Assembly (NCBI GenBank): GCA_024280035.1
Contig: JAJRQV010000063.1
Coordinates: 1-64,000, forward strand
DNA: 64,000 nucleotides
Reading direction: 5' to 3'
DNA from: Campylobacterales bacterium
GTDB lineage: Bacteria > Campylobacterota > Campylobacteria > Campylobacterales > Sulfurimonadaceae
Shown: in pieces, positions 17,699 through 28,455 of the stretch
Numbering within the stretch: the first letter of the stretch is position 1
Layout of the letters: each line of letters starts with the position of its first letter
Translations under genes and position numbers: made by a program
Notes under the pieces: model-generated
Databases searched by the model: none
What the model was told of the DNA's origin: nothing
Seen by the model: the letters and a program-made list of their open reading frames with translations, nothing else

Positions 17699-19654
17699 TC
17701 AATAAAAATGAGCTTGTCTAGAAAAAGCTATCGCCTTTTTCTCTAATGTTGGAAAGAGTAAAATATCTGAACCAAGTTTAACAGGGCTTATTATAAAAGA
17801 GAGTTTTTCTTCTTCAAAAGGAAGTTCTATCTCTGCTAACATAGGATTAAGTTTATAAGGAATCTCTCTTTGTTCTAAAAGTTCTTCTGCAGATATAGGC
17901 TTCATAGGCATCCCTTGATAGGTACACTTTAAGGAAAAATCTTTGTTTTTTATCAGTGCTTCATAAGGTGAATTTTTTAGTTTTGTACTTCTAAAACTTG
18001 GTTTACTTACCGCACTTAAAACAAGACTACCGTCTGAAAGACTTTCGGTAATTAAAGGAAGGGTTCGTTTTTGATCAACATGATCAAACTCAGAATGTAT
18101 TAATTGCTCTTGATCAATTCCAAAAGAGCAGTTAATGTCCGCATAATGACTGTACTGCATCAATAAAGATATTTTTGACTCCATACTCAGATGAATGTTT
18201 CGTGTGACCTCTATTGTACTTAAAGACGCATCAAAAGAGATACGTCGAAGTCGTTGAACAGCATAAGACGAAGGAATAGAATAATTCATACTTAAGCGTG
18301 CTAAGACAATCTCATCATTAATAAATTCAAGTTCCTCTTTTTTCTCTCTACAGACCGAAAACTTTTCTAAGTTTTGAATTTCACATATCTTTTCAATTTC
18401 TGTATTGGCTGCAACACATAAGTTTTCTTTTTTATGACAATTGTACAGAAGTTTCTCTTGCGTTGAGCGACACCCTTCTACCTTACTTAAACATCGAACC
18501 TTTTCAAAAGGATTGTTAATTTTTTCACAAGAGCTACAGTTTTGAATACCGTACTTCATAGGACAATGTTTATTGCAATCTTTTAATTTCTCTTTACAGT
18601 CAATTTTTACACCCTCACATGAAGGTAAATTGTTTTTATCAAAGAAATATATGTTTTTTGAAATATTTTGATCTTGTTCATCTATTTTCATAAAAAACTT
18701 ATTAATGACACGCATATCAATATAATCAAATGCCTTACTCATCTGTTGCGCAATGTATTTTTTAGATACATAATAAGAAGAGTATTTTTGTACCTGTTCT
18801 AAAGAGGTTCCCATGTCTCTGTGAAGATCATTATCAATAAGATTCCTTAAGATGCTGGGTAGTTTTTTCACATCATTATTAAGATTTATCTCTTGGTTCT
18901 TCTCATTTGAAGAACCTAACAGCAACAGACCCTCTTTAGAAAAGTAAGGAACAAAAACCTTCATCTTTGTTTTAAGATTAATGGCTTGAACCCGATGCAT
19001 GGAGTAGTCATCTGCTTCAAAAATATTATTCTCATTTATTCCAGAAAGAACATTCATATCAACCCCAATACTTAAGGGTTTATTAATAATTGCAATATTT
19101 AACGTATGTACAAAATCCTTAACTGCCTCACTGATAACTTTGGCATTTTTATCATCATCATTTTCTATGGCTTAACCATCAACCTTATCTAAAATAATTT
19201 CTTTAAACTTAGTTTCTAATATAAATTCATCACTTCCCACTTTAATATGATGATGAGCATGAATATGCCCAAATAGTTTCTGCTTATTATCATTAAATTC
19301 AAAAGAGAACTTAAGTTCAGAACGTAGACTTTGTTATGAAATATTAAAGTGCATTTTCTCAAAACTTACTTTTGAAAATTGACTTTCATTCGTGTCAGAA
19401 AACTCTTTAATAAAATCTTTAAAAGAGTGGTTAATTAAAAGAGTTAAATCCTGCTGTTTTAAGAAAACAGATACATCAATATTTTCAAGTTTATGATACG
19501 CACGATACAGGTTTTTTAAGTCTTTAATATCTCTACTCTCAAGATTAACAAGTTCTATATCTTGAGACTTATACATTTTAGGAGTACATGCCGTGAATAC
19601 TAAGAGTATAAAAGAGAAAAAGAGGACATAAAAAGAGGAATATTGATGTTTCAT
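17699..19654 (-). CDS. Large cysteine-rich lipoprotein, interrupted by two in-frame TAA codons
   Basis: Two ORFs (19334-19654 and 17699-19057) and the sequence between them lie in one frame, broken only by TAA at 19334-19336 and 19172-19174. Read through, they form one protein of about 650 residues. It begins with a lipoprotein signal (LLVFTAC, Cys about 23), so it is likely membrane-anchored in the periplasm or outer membrane. The N-terminal third is alternating beta/helix and includes HAHHH; the phrase INKPLSIGVDMNVL recalls lipid-binding TULIP/YceB-type lipoproteins, but only weakly. The middle carries a dense block of about 16 cysteines (from CEGVKIDCKEKLKDC to ICEIQ and SVCREKKE). The C-terminal part is beta-rich. 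I do not recognise the family. The lesions match others in this window, so I treat the gene as probably intact in the cell. Confidence 0.7.
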
Positions 19655-19689
19655 AAAGATGAATCTACCGAAAAGCTTCGGCAGAGGAT

Positions 19690-20031
19690 TTAGTTACAAG
19701 CAGGTACGTTACCGCTGTCTTTTGCATATTCAACCATAAAGTCTTTAAGGTGACGGGCACGTTTTCTATACTTTTTACTGTCAAAATATCTCCAAGATTT
19801 TTTAGCTTTTTTACTATCTAAGTGAAGTTGAGCAAGTTTAATACCCTTATTCTTTTTATTAAGAAGTTTCTTCCACTCTGTCATACGTTTACTAGCAGCA
19901 ACTTTAAGTCCACCACCATGACACTTACGACACTTTTTAACATATACCTTTTGACCCTTATAAACTGCCGCATCAAGAGCAGGGACTGCAAGTAGAAAAA
20001 AAGTAAACATTAAGGCAAAAGAAAATTTCAT
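19690..20031 (-). CDS. Small periplasmic c-type cytochrome
   Basis: A signal peptide (cleavage after about residue 20) is followed by one haem-c site, CRKCH (about 36-40 from the alternative GTG start). The rest is Lys-rich and short. The axial sixth ligand is not obvious. I place the start at ATG 20031 rather than GTG 20037 because GGAG lies seven bases upstream of it. It probably carries electrons in the periplasm; partner unknown. It lies between the lipoprotein and the ubiD cluster on the same strand, with 173 bases of upstream gap that contain only a weak inverted repeat (20100-20123). Confidence 0.85.
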   Translation of the reverse strand: MKFSFALMFTFFLLAVPALDAAVYKGQKVYVKKCRKCHGGGLKVAASKRMTEWKKLLNKKNKGIKLAQLHLDSKKAKKSWRYFDSKKYRKRARHLKDFMVEYAKDSGNVPACN

Positions 20032-20210
20032 AAACACACTCCGTAAGGCGAGAAAAAGAAACTTGGTTGATAAGCTTTCTTAATCTATTCTAATTAATTG
20101 TCTTTATTCTAGTCACTAAAGACTTAAACATTACCAATTATGGTTAATGAATCTTCTCTTCAATAAAAATCAATCAAAAACTTATCACAATTGAGTGAAA
20201 ATGAAACATT

Positions 20211-22022
20211 TTATAATTGAAACTTATGTTCCACAGCATCGTTTTTTTCTATTATTCCCCGTTTATAGAGTGATTTGAGCACAGACTGTGTACATTCTAC
20301 ATCACCTGGCCACTCACGTTCATAAGCATCAAAACTGTTCTTATTGGTACCATCAATTCCAATAACACTATCGGTAACATAAATATCACGAAGGGCATCA
20401 ATATTATTGACAACACGCCATACTAACATGTATGCATTGTCTAAATCATTTTTTTCTTCATCCACAAAAACAAGCAGACGCATATCAGCATCAATATCTT
20501 TAACATTCTCAAAAACTGCCTTCATAGAAGACTTTTTATTGACACTAACAACAATTACAGGATTACGAGTATGACGCATATATTGACGTACTCCCCTAAT
20601 CGAATCATCTTCTGTTTGAAGAAGCGTTAAAAGCGCATCATCATTAATAACAACAGGGGCTTCTGTCATCGGTTTACCCGTACAATCTAAGCCCATTTTT
20701 CCACCTACTAAGGCTTCTGGGCTCGAGTGGTCAAGCGCATCCGTAATACCTTCCGTAATTAAAAGACGAGAAGGATGAAAACGATCTAAAATATAAGGAA
20801 CTATTGAGTTGTAATTATTGAGTTTAGGTGCTTCTTCACCCACAAAAATTGCATGTTTTACAAAACTCATCTGCCCTGCACCCCAAAATGCATGCATAAA
20901 CTGTTTTGCATGGCCCTTATACATTACCTTCATTTTAGCCGTAATAAGATTATGAAAAACTCCATTTTCAGGCATATGATAATCAATTAAATCTGAAGCC
21001 GTTGTCTTAAGAAGAGGTAAAAAGATACGCTCAGTTGGCCATCCCATGTATTTATCTTCTAAGGGTGGTTTTCCTACTACTGTGGCTAAAAATACAGGAC
21101 GTTTTTTATGTGTAATAGCAGAAACTTTTAAAACAGGATAAGGTTCTTCAAGTGTGTAATAACCCGTATGATCACCAAAAGGTCCTTCTATCTTCACCTC
21201 AGACGGGTCTAACCAACCTTCAATTACATAATCAACATCTTCAGGGATATATAAGGATGTTGTTAACGATTTTACTAAACGTGCAGGTTTTTTTGTAATT
21301 AAACCGTATAAAAGAAGCTCATTCACTCCATAAGGAAGAGGCGCTGTTGCTGCCCAGGTGTAAAGAGGATTTCCACCAATAGCAATAGAAACGGGCATTT
21401 TTTTACCCTCTCTTTGATATTGATCAAAAAAGTGCGAAGCATCTTTGTGAATCTGCCAGTGCATTCCAAGATGTTGCTTATCATACATCTGAAGTCGGTA
21501 CATGCCAAGATTTTGAAGTTCACCATCAAGACTTTGCGTATACACTTGACCCATAGTAATAAAAGGTCCACCATCTTCTTCCCAGGTAGTAAGAATTGGT
21601 AATGTACTTAGGTCAACATCATCTTCAAGAAATTTAACTTCTTGACAAGCACCCTCGCCTTTGAGGCGTTTAGGAAATATATTTTTTAAGTTAAAGAGTT
21701 CACCCAACATAGAAAACTTCTATTTTAAACCACTTGGTGGTTTCATGTGAAGAAGGCCCTCAATCTCATCAGCAATACCTTCAATTGAACGTCCAAAAAG
21801 AAGTTCAGTAGCTTCATAAGAGCCATAAACATTCATTAAAACAGGTTCATCAAACTTTATGCCCTCTTTTTTATTCACAACATTAGTAAAAAGAAGGGCT
21901 TTTGCCTTCTCTTTTTTAATCTCTATATAAGCGATATGGGGAATTTCTAAGTAGATATCTAACTCATCATGAATCTCAGTAAGAAGTCCATGCGAGCGAA
22001 GAAGATTAATAGTATTTTGCAT
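20211..22022 (-). CDS. ubiD: UbiD-family decarboxylase, interrupted by an in-frame TAG
   Basis: Two ORFs join in one frame across TAG 21720-21722 (PPSGLK, stop, KFSMLGELFNLK), giving about 604 codons, the usual size of the long UbiD form. UbiD enzymes use prenylated FMN to decarboxylate aromatic acids; in Campylobacterota this homologue is generally assigned to quinone synthesis, here probably futalosine-pathway menaquinone because no ubiquinone genes are seen. Marks: HIAYIEIKKE near the N-terminus, GSYEATELLFGR, LHMKPPSGLK, and EGPFGDHTGYY with the conserved acidic/Arg active-site region. It lies two bases after hemC in the same transcript. The stop is likely an error or a mutated CAG, GAG or AAG codon. 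Confidence 0.9.
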
Positions 22023-22023
22023 T

Positions 22024-22956
22024 TTAATCCATTTTATCAGCGCGAGCTAGAAGTTCAACAGCACCCTTATCAATTACAATCTGTGCCAACGCTTTACCTA
22101 AGGTCTCAAAATCAGCTTCAGAGCCTATTATAGACTCTGCAAGCACTTCAGAAGCATCTGGTAAACCAAGAGTACACATCGCTTTTATACTACCGTCTTC
22201 ATTAAAAGAAGCGTTCACCCCAATAGGAACATGACAGCCCCCTTCTAAAATATCAACAAAGGCACGTTCTACTGTTACTTCAATCTCTGTAGGTCGGTGG
22301 TTTAACTCATGAACAAGGTCAAAAATTTCTTTATCATCAATCGTTTGAAGACCCAGAGCCCCCTGACCCATAGAAGAGACCATCTCATCTTGAGAAATAT
22401 TATACACATGATTTACAAGTGTTGTAAAACCTAAACGGTTAATCCCCGCAGAGGCTAAAATAATAGCATCAAACTCACCCTCTTTTAGTTTACGAATACG
22501 AGTATCTACATTTCCACGTAAATCTTTAATCACTAAATCAGGGCGTATCATCAATAACTGCATCTTACGGCGTAAAGAAGAAGTCCCCACTGTTGCACCT
22601 TGAGGAAGGGCTTTTAAAGAGTCATATTTTTGAGACAGTAGAGCATCTCTACAATCTTCTCTTTGTGTAATCGCTGCAAGAGGAAGCCCTTCTGGCATCA
22701 CTGTTGGAACATCTTTTAAAGAGTGAACTGCCATCTGGGCTTCACCTCTTAACATTGCCTCTTCAAGCTCTTTTAAAAACAGACCTTTTCCACCAATTTT
22801 AGACAATGAAACATCTTGTATTCTATCCCCTGAGGTGACAATGATTTTAAGTTATACTTCTAGACCAGGACGAAGTTCTTCTAAACGGGCTTTAATATGT
22901 TCTGACTGCCATAATGCCAGTTTACTGCCACGAGTTGCGATTACTAATTTTTTCAC
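22024..22956 (-). CDS. hemC: Porphobilinogen deaminase, interrupted by an in-frame TAA
   Basis: The enzyme joins four porphobilinogens into hydroxymethylbilane in haem synthesis. The frame starts at GTG 22954-22956 behind AGGAAG, reads [20 protein letters not shown], and meets TAA at 22852-22854 (LEV, stop, LKIIVTSGD) before continuing through [14 protein letters not shown] to the end, about 310 residues. Other homologues have Glu here (VEL), so GAA or CAA to TAA is the likely change. The cofactor-attachment Cys is in EGGCHVPIG and the catalytic Asp region in KDVPTVMP. The downstream ORF from 22806 alone would lack the first 50 residues and could not function. Confidence 0.93.
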
Positions 22957-22965
22957 TATTTCTTC

Positions 22966-23811
22966 CTATTTTACGAGTTTTACTTTTTTATACAGTAGTT
23001 TAGAATTATCTTTTTTACCATCTAAGAACATCGTTGGTGTTCCATTTACAAGATGTTCTTGGGCTACTTTCATATCATGTTTAATATGCTCTTCAACGGC
23101 TTTCGTAGAGATATCAGAAAGCGTAATTTTTGTATTTTGCACCTTATTAAAAGCATCTAAGATTTTTTGTTGATTAGATTCACGTCCATTAACTTTTACC
23201 TTATACAGACCCGAAACAATATTTTTACGCCCTTGCATCTCTGCTGCAGTGGCTGCTTTGACTAAAGTAACTGCTGCAGGATGAAGTGATTGAAGTGGAA
23301 AATGGTAATAATAAACATTATATGTCTTAGGGTATTTTTTCATAAACACCAGTGCTTCAGGTACAAAGGTACGACAAAATGGGCATAAAGGATCAGAAAA
23401 AATAACGACCTTATGTGCCGCATCTTTATTTCCAAAAATATGGTGCGCTTCATCATAATATTTTTTATCAAATTCAGGTGCAATAGCTGCTGCTAATTTT
23501 GTTCCTGTGGTAATGTTATACAGTTCTGAAGTGACCACACCATCTGAACTTGCGAAATAGATAGAACGTTGGGAAATATCCTGAGCTTTTCCATCTCGTC
23601 CTTTTGCTTTTCCATTAAGTTGTACAATATATGCTTCCCATCCCTTTGGCTTATCTAAAGGAATTGTTTTCACTACTTCTATATCTAAAGAGATAATATT
23701 TGGGTTTTGCCCTATCCCTTTTTGTAAAAATTCTATGACCTGATCTTCATCTGCTTGTAAAAAACTACTTAAGGTGAGTATCGTTATTAATAATTTCAAC
23801 ATCAATGACAT
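22966..23811 (-). CDS. Periplasmic thiol:disulfide interchange protein (DsbC/DsbG-like)
   Basis: A signal peptide (MSLMLKLLITILTLSSFLQA) is followed by an N-terminal region of about 90 residues and a thioredoxin-fold domain with the redox site CPFC in SDPLCPFCRTF. A cis-Pro follows near GTPTMFLDG. The layout of a dimerisation-type N-domain plus thioredoxin domain resembles DsbC/DsbG isomerases. I choose ATG 23811 because GGAG lies six bases upstream; an ORF start at 23871 would only add out-of-place residues inside fxsA. It overlaps fxsA by about 47 bases. The partner could be periplasmic cytochromes or the Cys-rich lipoprotein at 17699, which is speculative. Confidence 0.88.
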   Translation of the reverse strand: MSLMLKLLITILTLSSFLQADEDQVIEFLQKGIGQNPNIISLDIEVVKTIPLDKPKGWEAYIVQLNGKAKGRDGKAQDISQRSIYFASSDGVVTSELYNITTGTKLAAAIAPEFDKKYYDEAHHIFGNKDAAHKVVIFSDPLCPFCRTFVPEALVFMKKYPKTYNVYYYHFPLQSLHPAAVTLVKAATAAEMQGRKNIVSGLYKVKVNGRESNQQKILDAFNKVQNTKITLSDISTKAVEEHIKHDMKVAQEHLVNGTPTMFLDGKKDNSKLLYKKVKLVK

Positions 23812-24202
23812 TGTCATCTCCTTTATTTGAATTAAAATTTTGCGTTTCATGTGGGGTCTCACATCGACCATGACTCTTATTATAGCGACTAATGATTAAT
23901 CCTGTAAATACAGAAAACTGCATGAAAAGACCAATCATATCTGATAATATGCCTGGTAAAATTAAAAAGATTGCACCCAGAAGAGCAAAAATATTTAATT
24001 CTTGAAACTGTTGCATATTGATACAGTTATTTGACATTGCTTTTAATGATTCAACCATAGTTGTTTTTACATTAAGGAGCAGTGCTACACCTAATAGCCC
24101 CGAGACCATTATCTCTAAAAATGTCCCTACCCCACCTAAGATTCCGACGACTTGAACAGAAACCATCACTTCTAGAAAAAGGTAAAGAAAAAAGTATATC
24201 AT
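23765..24202 (-). CDS. fxsA: FxsA-family inner-membrane protein
   Basis: This 145-residue protein has an N-terminal pair of hydrophobic helices ([20 protein letters not shown]), then FALLGAIFLILPGILSDMIGL, which matches the FxsA signature around LLLIPGFLTD. In E. coli FxsA eases exclusion of phage T7 by F; its normal role is unknown. The acidic C-terminal tail (NKGDDNVIDVEIINND) is typical. The start overlaps the reconstructed proS stop by four bases, which itself supports the proS readthrough model. Confidence 0.88.
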   Translation of the reverse strand: MIYFFLYLFLEVMVSVQVVGILGGVGTFLEIMVSGLLGVALLLNVKTTMVESLKAMSNNCINMQQFQELNIFALLGAIFLILPGILSDMIGLFMQFSVFTGLIISRYNKSHGRCETPHETQNFNSNKGDDNVIDVEIINNDTHLK

Positions 24203-25506
24203 CCCATCATCTCCATTAGATTACTTAACAAGTCATCCTTAGGTATTTCAATCTTATCGCCTAATCGTGGAGCAATTTGTACCATGTCATTAACAAGGTT
24301 TTTTCCTACAATAACAGTATACGGAAAACCAATAAGTTAAGCATCTTTCATTTTAAAACCAAAACGTTCTTTTCTATCATCTATAATAACTTCAATACCC
24401 TTAGCATTAAGTTCTTTATAAAGGTTTTCACCATAAGCTAATTGCGCTTCATCTTTAATATTAGAAATTAAGATGTTCACCTTATAGGGTGTTGTTGCAT
24501 CTGTCCAGATACACCCTTTTTCATCATTATGTTGTTCAATTACAGCTGCCATAATACGTGAAACACCCATTCCATATGTACCCATTATCATGTCTTGGCT
24601 CTTACCATTTTCATCAAGATAAGTACACCCAAGAGGTTTCGAGTACGTCGTTCCTAATTTAAAAATATGCCCGACTTCAATTCCCTTAGTTAGTGAAAGT
24701 TTACCTGAACATTGGGGACAGTTATCATCACCTTTAAGTTCTTTAATATCTGTGTATTCTACAACTTCAGCCTCATCATTTTCATCATCTAAGTTCATAT
24801 AAACTTCAATATTAGCCCCATATTCACAGCTATCACACACCGCTAAGGTATCTTCACCACTGTCTGCAATAACCATAAGTTCTTTTGAACCCGAACCCCC
24901 AATAGCACCTGAGTCCGCTTCTACTACTCTAAAGTCAAGCCCTAAACGCGTTAAAATCGTTTTATATGCCACTTCCATTGTGTTGAATTCTCGGTCTAAG
25001 TCTTCTTCACTTGCATGAAAACTATAAGCATCTTTCATTAAAAATTCACGCCCACGCATCACACCAAAACGAGGTCGTGCCTCATCACGGAACTTAATTT
25101 TCATTTGATAAAGATTAAGCGGAAGCTGTTTATATGAGGTCACCTTTTTTCTAACAATGTTTACCATCATCTCTTCATGTGTTGGTCCTAAAACAAAACT
25201 GTTGTCTTTTCTGTCTTTAACACGTAAAAGTTCTTTTCCAAACTTGTCTGCACGTCCACTCTCTTCCCACAACTCAATAGGTGTAACAAAAGAGAGTTCA
25301 ACTTCTTGAGCATACACCTTTGCCATCTCTTCATTAATAATAGTCTCAATCTTTTTAAGAACACGTTTTCCTAAGGGTAAGTAATTATATAAACCACTCG
25401 CAACCTGAGCAATACAACCGGCACGAGAAAGGTAGATATGACTCGCTAGTACAGCGCCTTGAGGTGCCTCTTTAGTGGTGGGTGCATATAATCTTGTAAA
25501 TCTCAT
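24199..25506 (-). CDS. proS: Prolyl-tRNA synthetase, compact form, interrupted by an in-frame TAA
   Basis: It charges tRNA-Pro. Class II motifs are clear: [36 protein letters not shown] and [14 protein letters not shown]. The TAA at 24337-24339 follows FGFKMKDA; the same frame then gives [12 protein letters not shown] and ends in TGA 24199-24201 overlapping fxsA, for about 435 residues. Homologues usually have Glu at the stop position (DAELIG). The protein lacks the roughly 180-residue editing insertion between motifs 2 and 3 that longer bacterial and Campylobacter ProS enzymes carry; only a short CxxC-containing segment (CDSCEYG to CPQCSGK) is present. Proofreading against Ala-tRNA-Pro may depend on a free-standing factor. 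Confidence 0.93.
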
Positions 25507-26765
25507 TTCTCTTCTTTCGTATTATTATTTTCACATAAATATTTCATTGACTCAATAATAGTATCAAAGTCATTATCACTCGAAGCAAGACGGATACGTT
25601 TTGTAACATCATGTAAAAAACGTTTTAACACTTGTTCATTCATTTTCTGCATTTGTGTCGCATACTCTTTAGGAATATAACCCTTAGAAACAACACGCTG
25701 TGTCTCATTTTTAGCACAGCTGTTCGCACGCTCATAAATATCTTTAATTAAAGGCTCAATCGAGAGGGTTTGAAGCAGTTCAAAAAACTCAATCGTATGT
25801 TTACCTACAATGGAGTAACAGAGTTTTGCCTCATCTTCTCGAAGTGCCATATTTTCATTCACAATGTTTTTTAAATCATCAATACGATGAATGGTAAGCC
25901 CACTCATAGAACTATCATCAATATCTCTAGGAATAGCCATATCAAACCAGTGTCTCTCAAACGAAGTGGATTCAATCATAGAATCTGTAATAATAGCGTG
26001 AGGTGCTCCTGTTGCAGTAAAGACTAAGTCACACTCATTAATTTGTTCTTTTAAAGCAGAATAATCATCCACACAGACTAAGGTTCCACACTCATCTGCA
26101 ATAAGTTGCGCCTTTTGACGTGTACGATTCATAATCACACAATGACAACCTGCTGTTGAGAGATGTTGTGCACATAAACGACTCATCTCCCCTGCACCAA
26201 TAATTAAGGCTTTTTTTCCTTCAATACTTGGAAATTGTGCCTTAGCTTTATTAACCGCAACACTGGCAATAGAGACTGGTTTTGAAGAGATAGAAGAGCT
26301 GTTTCTTACTTCAGCCGCACATTTAAAAGCGGAGTGCATCGCACGAGAAAGTTTATGAGAACAGAAATCATGCTCAAGTGAAAATTTATAAGCATCTTTT
26401 AACTGTTTAACAATTTATGTTTCACCAATAACCATAGAGTCTAAAGAAGAGGTTACATTAAAAAGGTGATGCATCGCCCCTTGGTCTTCATACACATCTG
26501 CTCTACCTTCAAGTTCTTCAATACTAAGACCTGCATTTTTACTTAAAATCTCAAAAATATAAGCACTAGCTTCTAAAACATTATCAACAGAGGCAATCAC
26601 TTCTAAACGATTACATGTAGATACAATAATGCCCTCATTAATAGCATCATGCTGCATCATTTTCCCTAAACATAGGTTTAGTTCTGCATCACTGTTTAGG
26701 GCTAGTTTTTCACGAATCTCTAAGGTAGAGTTATGATGAGAAAAACTGATTAAGAGGTAGTGCAT
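25503..26765 (-). CDS. hemA: Glutamyl-tRNA reductase, interrupted by an in-frame TAA
   Basis: It reduces Glu-tRNA to glutamate semialdehyde, the first step of C5 haem synthesis. The catalytic Cys51 is in STCNRLE, and the NADPH-binding region is [20 protein letters not shown]. Two ORFs are joined across TAA 26415-26417. The broken site reads VIGET, stop, IVKQLKDAY; the family has an almost invariant GETQI here, so the codon should be CAA (Gln), a C-to-T change. Total is about 420 residues, the family norm. The start abuts the polyprenyl synthase stop and the end overlaps proS, so it sits in a single run of co-transcribed genes. Confidence 0.95.
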
Positions 26766-27661
26766 TAAAACTCTCTCTTCATCATCTCTTCTAAAATACT
26801 CATTAACTCTTTTTCATCATGTTTATGCATAATTTTTATGGCATCATCACTGAGTTTTTGTGCTAATACATAAGAGCGCTCAACAGACTTAAGCTCTTTC
26901 ATTTTAAGTTTAATCCATGCTGATTCATCTGCATCAAGTGTTTGTAAGTGCGCTGCTTTTAGACGTTTTTTATCTTCATCATTTAATGCCTTATACAGAT
27001 ACATATAGGGTAAGGTTGTTTTTCCCTCTTTAAAATCATTAAGAGCAGGTTTTCCTAAGGTTTTTTCATCCGAAACAATATCTAAAATATCATCAATAAT
27101 CTGAAATGAAAGCCCTAGGTTTTTACCATAAAGTTTGTAATCTTCTTCATCTTTATTCACAAGAACTGCTGCACAATACGCAGTTGCTTCAATTAAAGAA
27201 GCTGTTTTTTTATAAATCATCTCAAGATAAGCATTTTCATCTTCATTAAAAGATTCACCCATCTTAACATCATCATATTCGCCAATAGACAGTACCGTAA
27301 CTGCTTGGGCTACCGCACGTGCAATACGTTCATCAAAACAGACAAGTTCTGTATATGCCTTTGAATAAAGGATATCTCCCATCATTACTGCTACTTTTGA
27401 GCCATCACTGGCATTAACTGATTCTACCCCACGACGTGTAGACGCTTCATCAATAACATCATCATGTAAAAGACTTGCTGCGTGAATAAGCTCTATAATT
27501 GCTGCTAAAGTCACTGCTTCTTTGGTTTCACCTGCAATTTTAAGTACTAGTTTTGCACGTAAACGTTTTCCCTTAGGAAGTTTTATAAACAGTTTATTAA
27601 TTTCATCACTACCTAAGTCGGTAACCCATTTGAGCATACACTCTTCAACAGCTTGCAACAT
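26765..27661 (-). CDS. ispB: Polyprenyl (octaprenyl-type) diphosphate synthase
   Basis: This 298-residue trans-prenyltransferase shows the first Asp-rich motif in LLHDDVIDEASTRRG and the second in QIIDDILDIVSD, with GKRLRAKLVL at the N-terminus. It extends IPP onto allylic diphosphates, most likely for the menaquinone side chain. Product length cannot be read from the sequence with confidence, so ispB is a family-level symbol. It overlaps hemA by one base and follows the small secreted protein by five. Confidence 0.92.
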   Translation of the reverse strand: MLQAVEECMLKWVTDLGSDEINKLFIKLPKGKRLRAKLVLKIAGETKEAVTLAAIIELIHAASLLHDDVIDEASTRRGVESVNASDGSKVAVMMGDILYSKAYTELVCFDERIARAVAQAVTVLSIGEYDDVKMGESFNEDENAYLEMIYKKTASLIEATAYCAAVLVNKDEEDYKLYGKNLGLSFQIIDDILDIVSDEKTLGKPALNDFKEGKTTLPYMYLYKALNDEDKKRLKAAHLQTLDADESAWIKLKMKELKSVERSYVLAQKLSDDAIKIMHKHDEKELMSILEEMMKREF

Positions 27662-27666
27662 TTACT

Positions 27667-28074
27667 CTACTTACTCTCTTTCATCTCTATTATTGCCCGT
27701 TTATACGGATTATCAACAAAAATATTAAAATATGCTTTTTTCTCTTTATAATCAAACTTATTAAAAACCAAGTATAAAAAAGAGACTCGTTGTGACGTGG
27801 ACCTCTTTGGAAGAAGAACTACCTTAAAAGTATCTTTTTTATACTGTTTATATAAAATAAATTGAGAAGCATTGTCATTATAATTTAGATGCATCACTAA
27901 ACCATCACCCGCATAAAGTGTCCATCTAAACTGTAAGACACGCATCAGTGCATCTTCTCGAACTATTACCGTTTGGAGTTGATCTTTTTCCAAACTTATC
28001 TGTTTTATTAATTTCCATTCTGCCTCAAGAAAAGAGACAGAAATAAAAAGAAGTAACACAGCAATTTTTTTCAT
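27667..28074 (-). CDS. Small secreted hypothetical protein
   Basis: This 135-residue protein has a signal peptide (MKKIAVLLLFISVSFLEA) and a compact beta-rich mature part (VIVREDALMRVLQFRWTLYAGDGLVMHLNY). No cysteine or known motif is present in the mature region. It lies between DUF2018 and the polyprenyl synthase, a slot filled by a similar exported protein in Campylobacter, so it is a conserved but uncharacterised member of this cluster. Confidence 0.78.
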   Translation of the reverse strand: MKKIAVLLLFISVSFLEAEWKLIKQISLEKDQLQTVIVREDALMRVLQFRWTLYAGDGLVMHLNYNDNASQFILYKQYKKDTFKVVLLPKRSTSQRVSFLYLVFNKFDYKEKKAYFNIFVDNPYKRAIIEMKESK

Positions 28075-28371
28075 CTACTCGCTTTTAGAAAGAATGGCAC
28101 CCATGTAATAAATATAAGTATTTTTTGCATGGCCTTCAATTTCTTGTGCTCTTGAATACTTATATTCTTTAATTTTATCTTCAATCTCTTCAAGAGAACC
28201 TATCTTCTCTTCAAGTAGAAGCTCCATTGTCGCCATTCTATCAATCATACCTTCGAGTTCATAACGTGCCACATCATTGTTAGCATTAAATACAACATCA
28301 AAGAATTTACTCTTTGGTGAACCTAAAAAAATATCATCTTCATCTTCAAAAAGTGCGGAATATTTACTCAT
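28075..28371 (-). CDS. DUF2018-family protein
   Basis: This 98-residue cytoplasmic protein has an N-terminal stretch (YSALFEDEDDIFLGSPKSKFFDVV) and a helical C-terminus (MATMELLLEEKIGSLEEIEDK) characteristic of DUF2018, a family I know only from Campylobacterota. Function unknown. It probably heads the transcript running through the polyprenyl synthase, hemA, proS, fxsA, the Dsb-like gene, hemC and ubiD. Confidence 0.85.
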   Translation of the reverse strand: MSKYSALFEDEDDIFLGSPKSKFFDVVFNANNDVARYELEGMIDRMATMELLLEEKIGSLEEIEDKIKEYKYSRAQEIEGHAKNTYIYYMGAILSKSE

Positions 28372-28455
28372 GTTGTTTATCTCTTTATTTATAAAATTTT
28401 CAGATTATAGCATAGCAAACTTAGTGCTTACCTTATCAATGCTCAATCTAAGTAT

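Noticed and set aside
20100-20123. Inverted repeat GTCTTTA/TAAAGAC as the ubiD terminator
   Set aside because: It lies about 90 bases past the ubiD stop, has a ten-base loop and no T-run on the minus strand, so I did not list it as a terminator.
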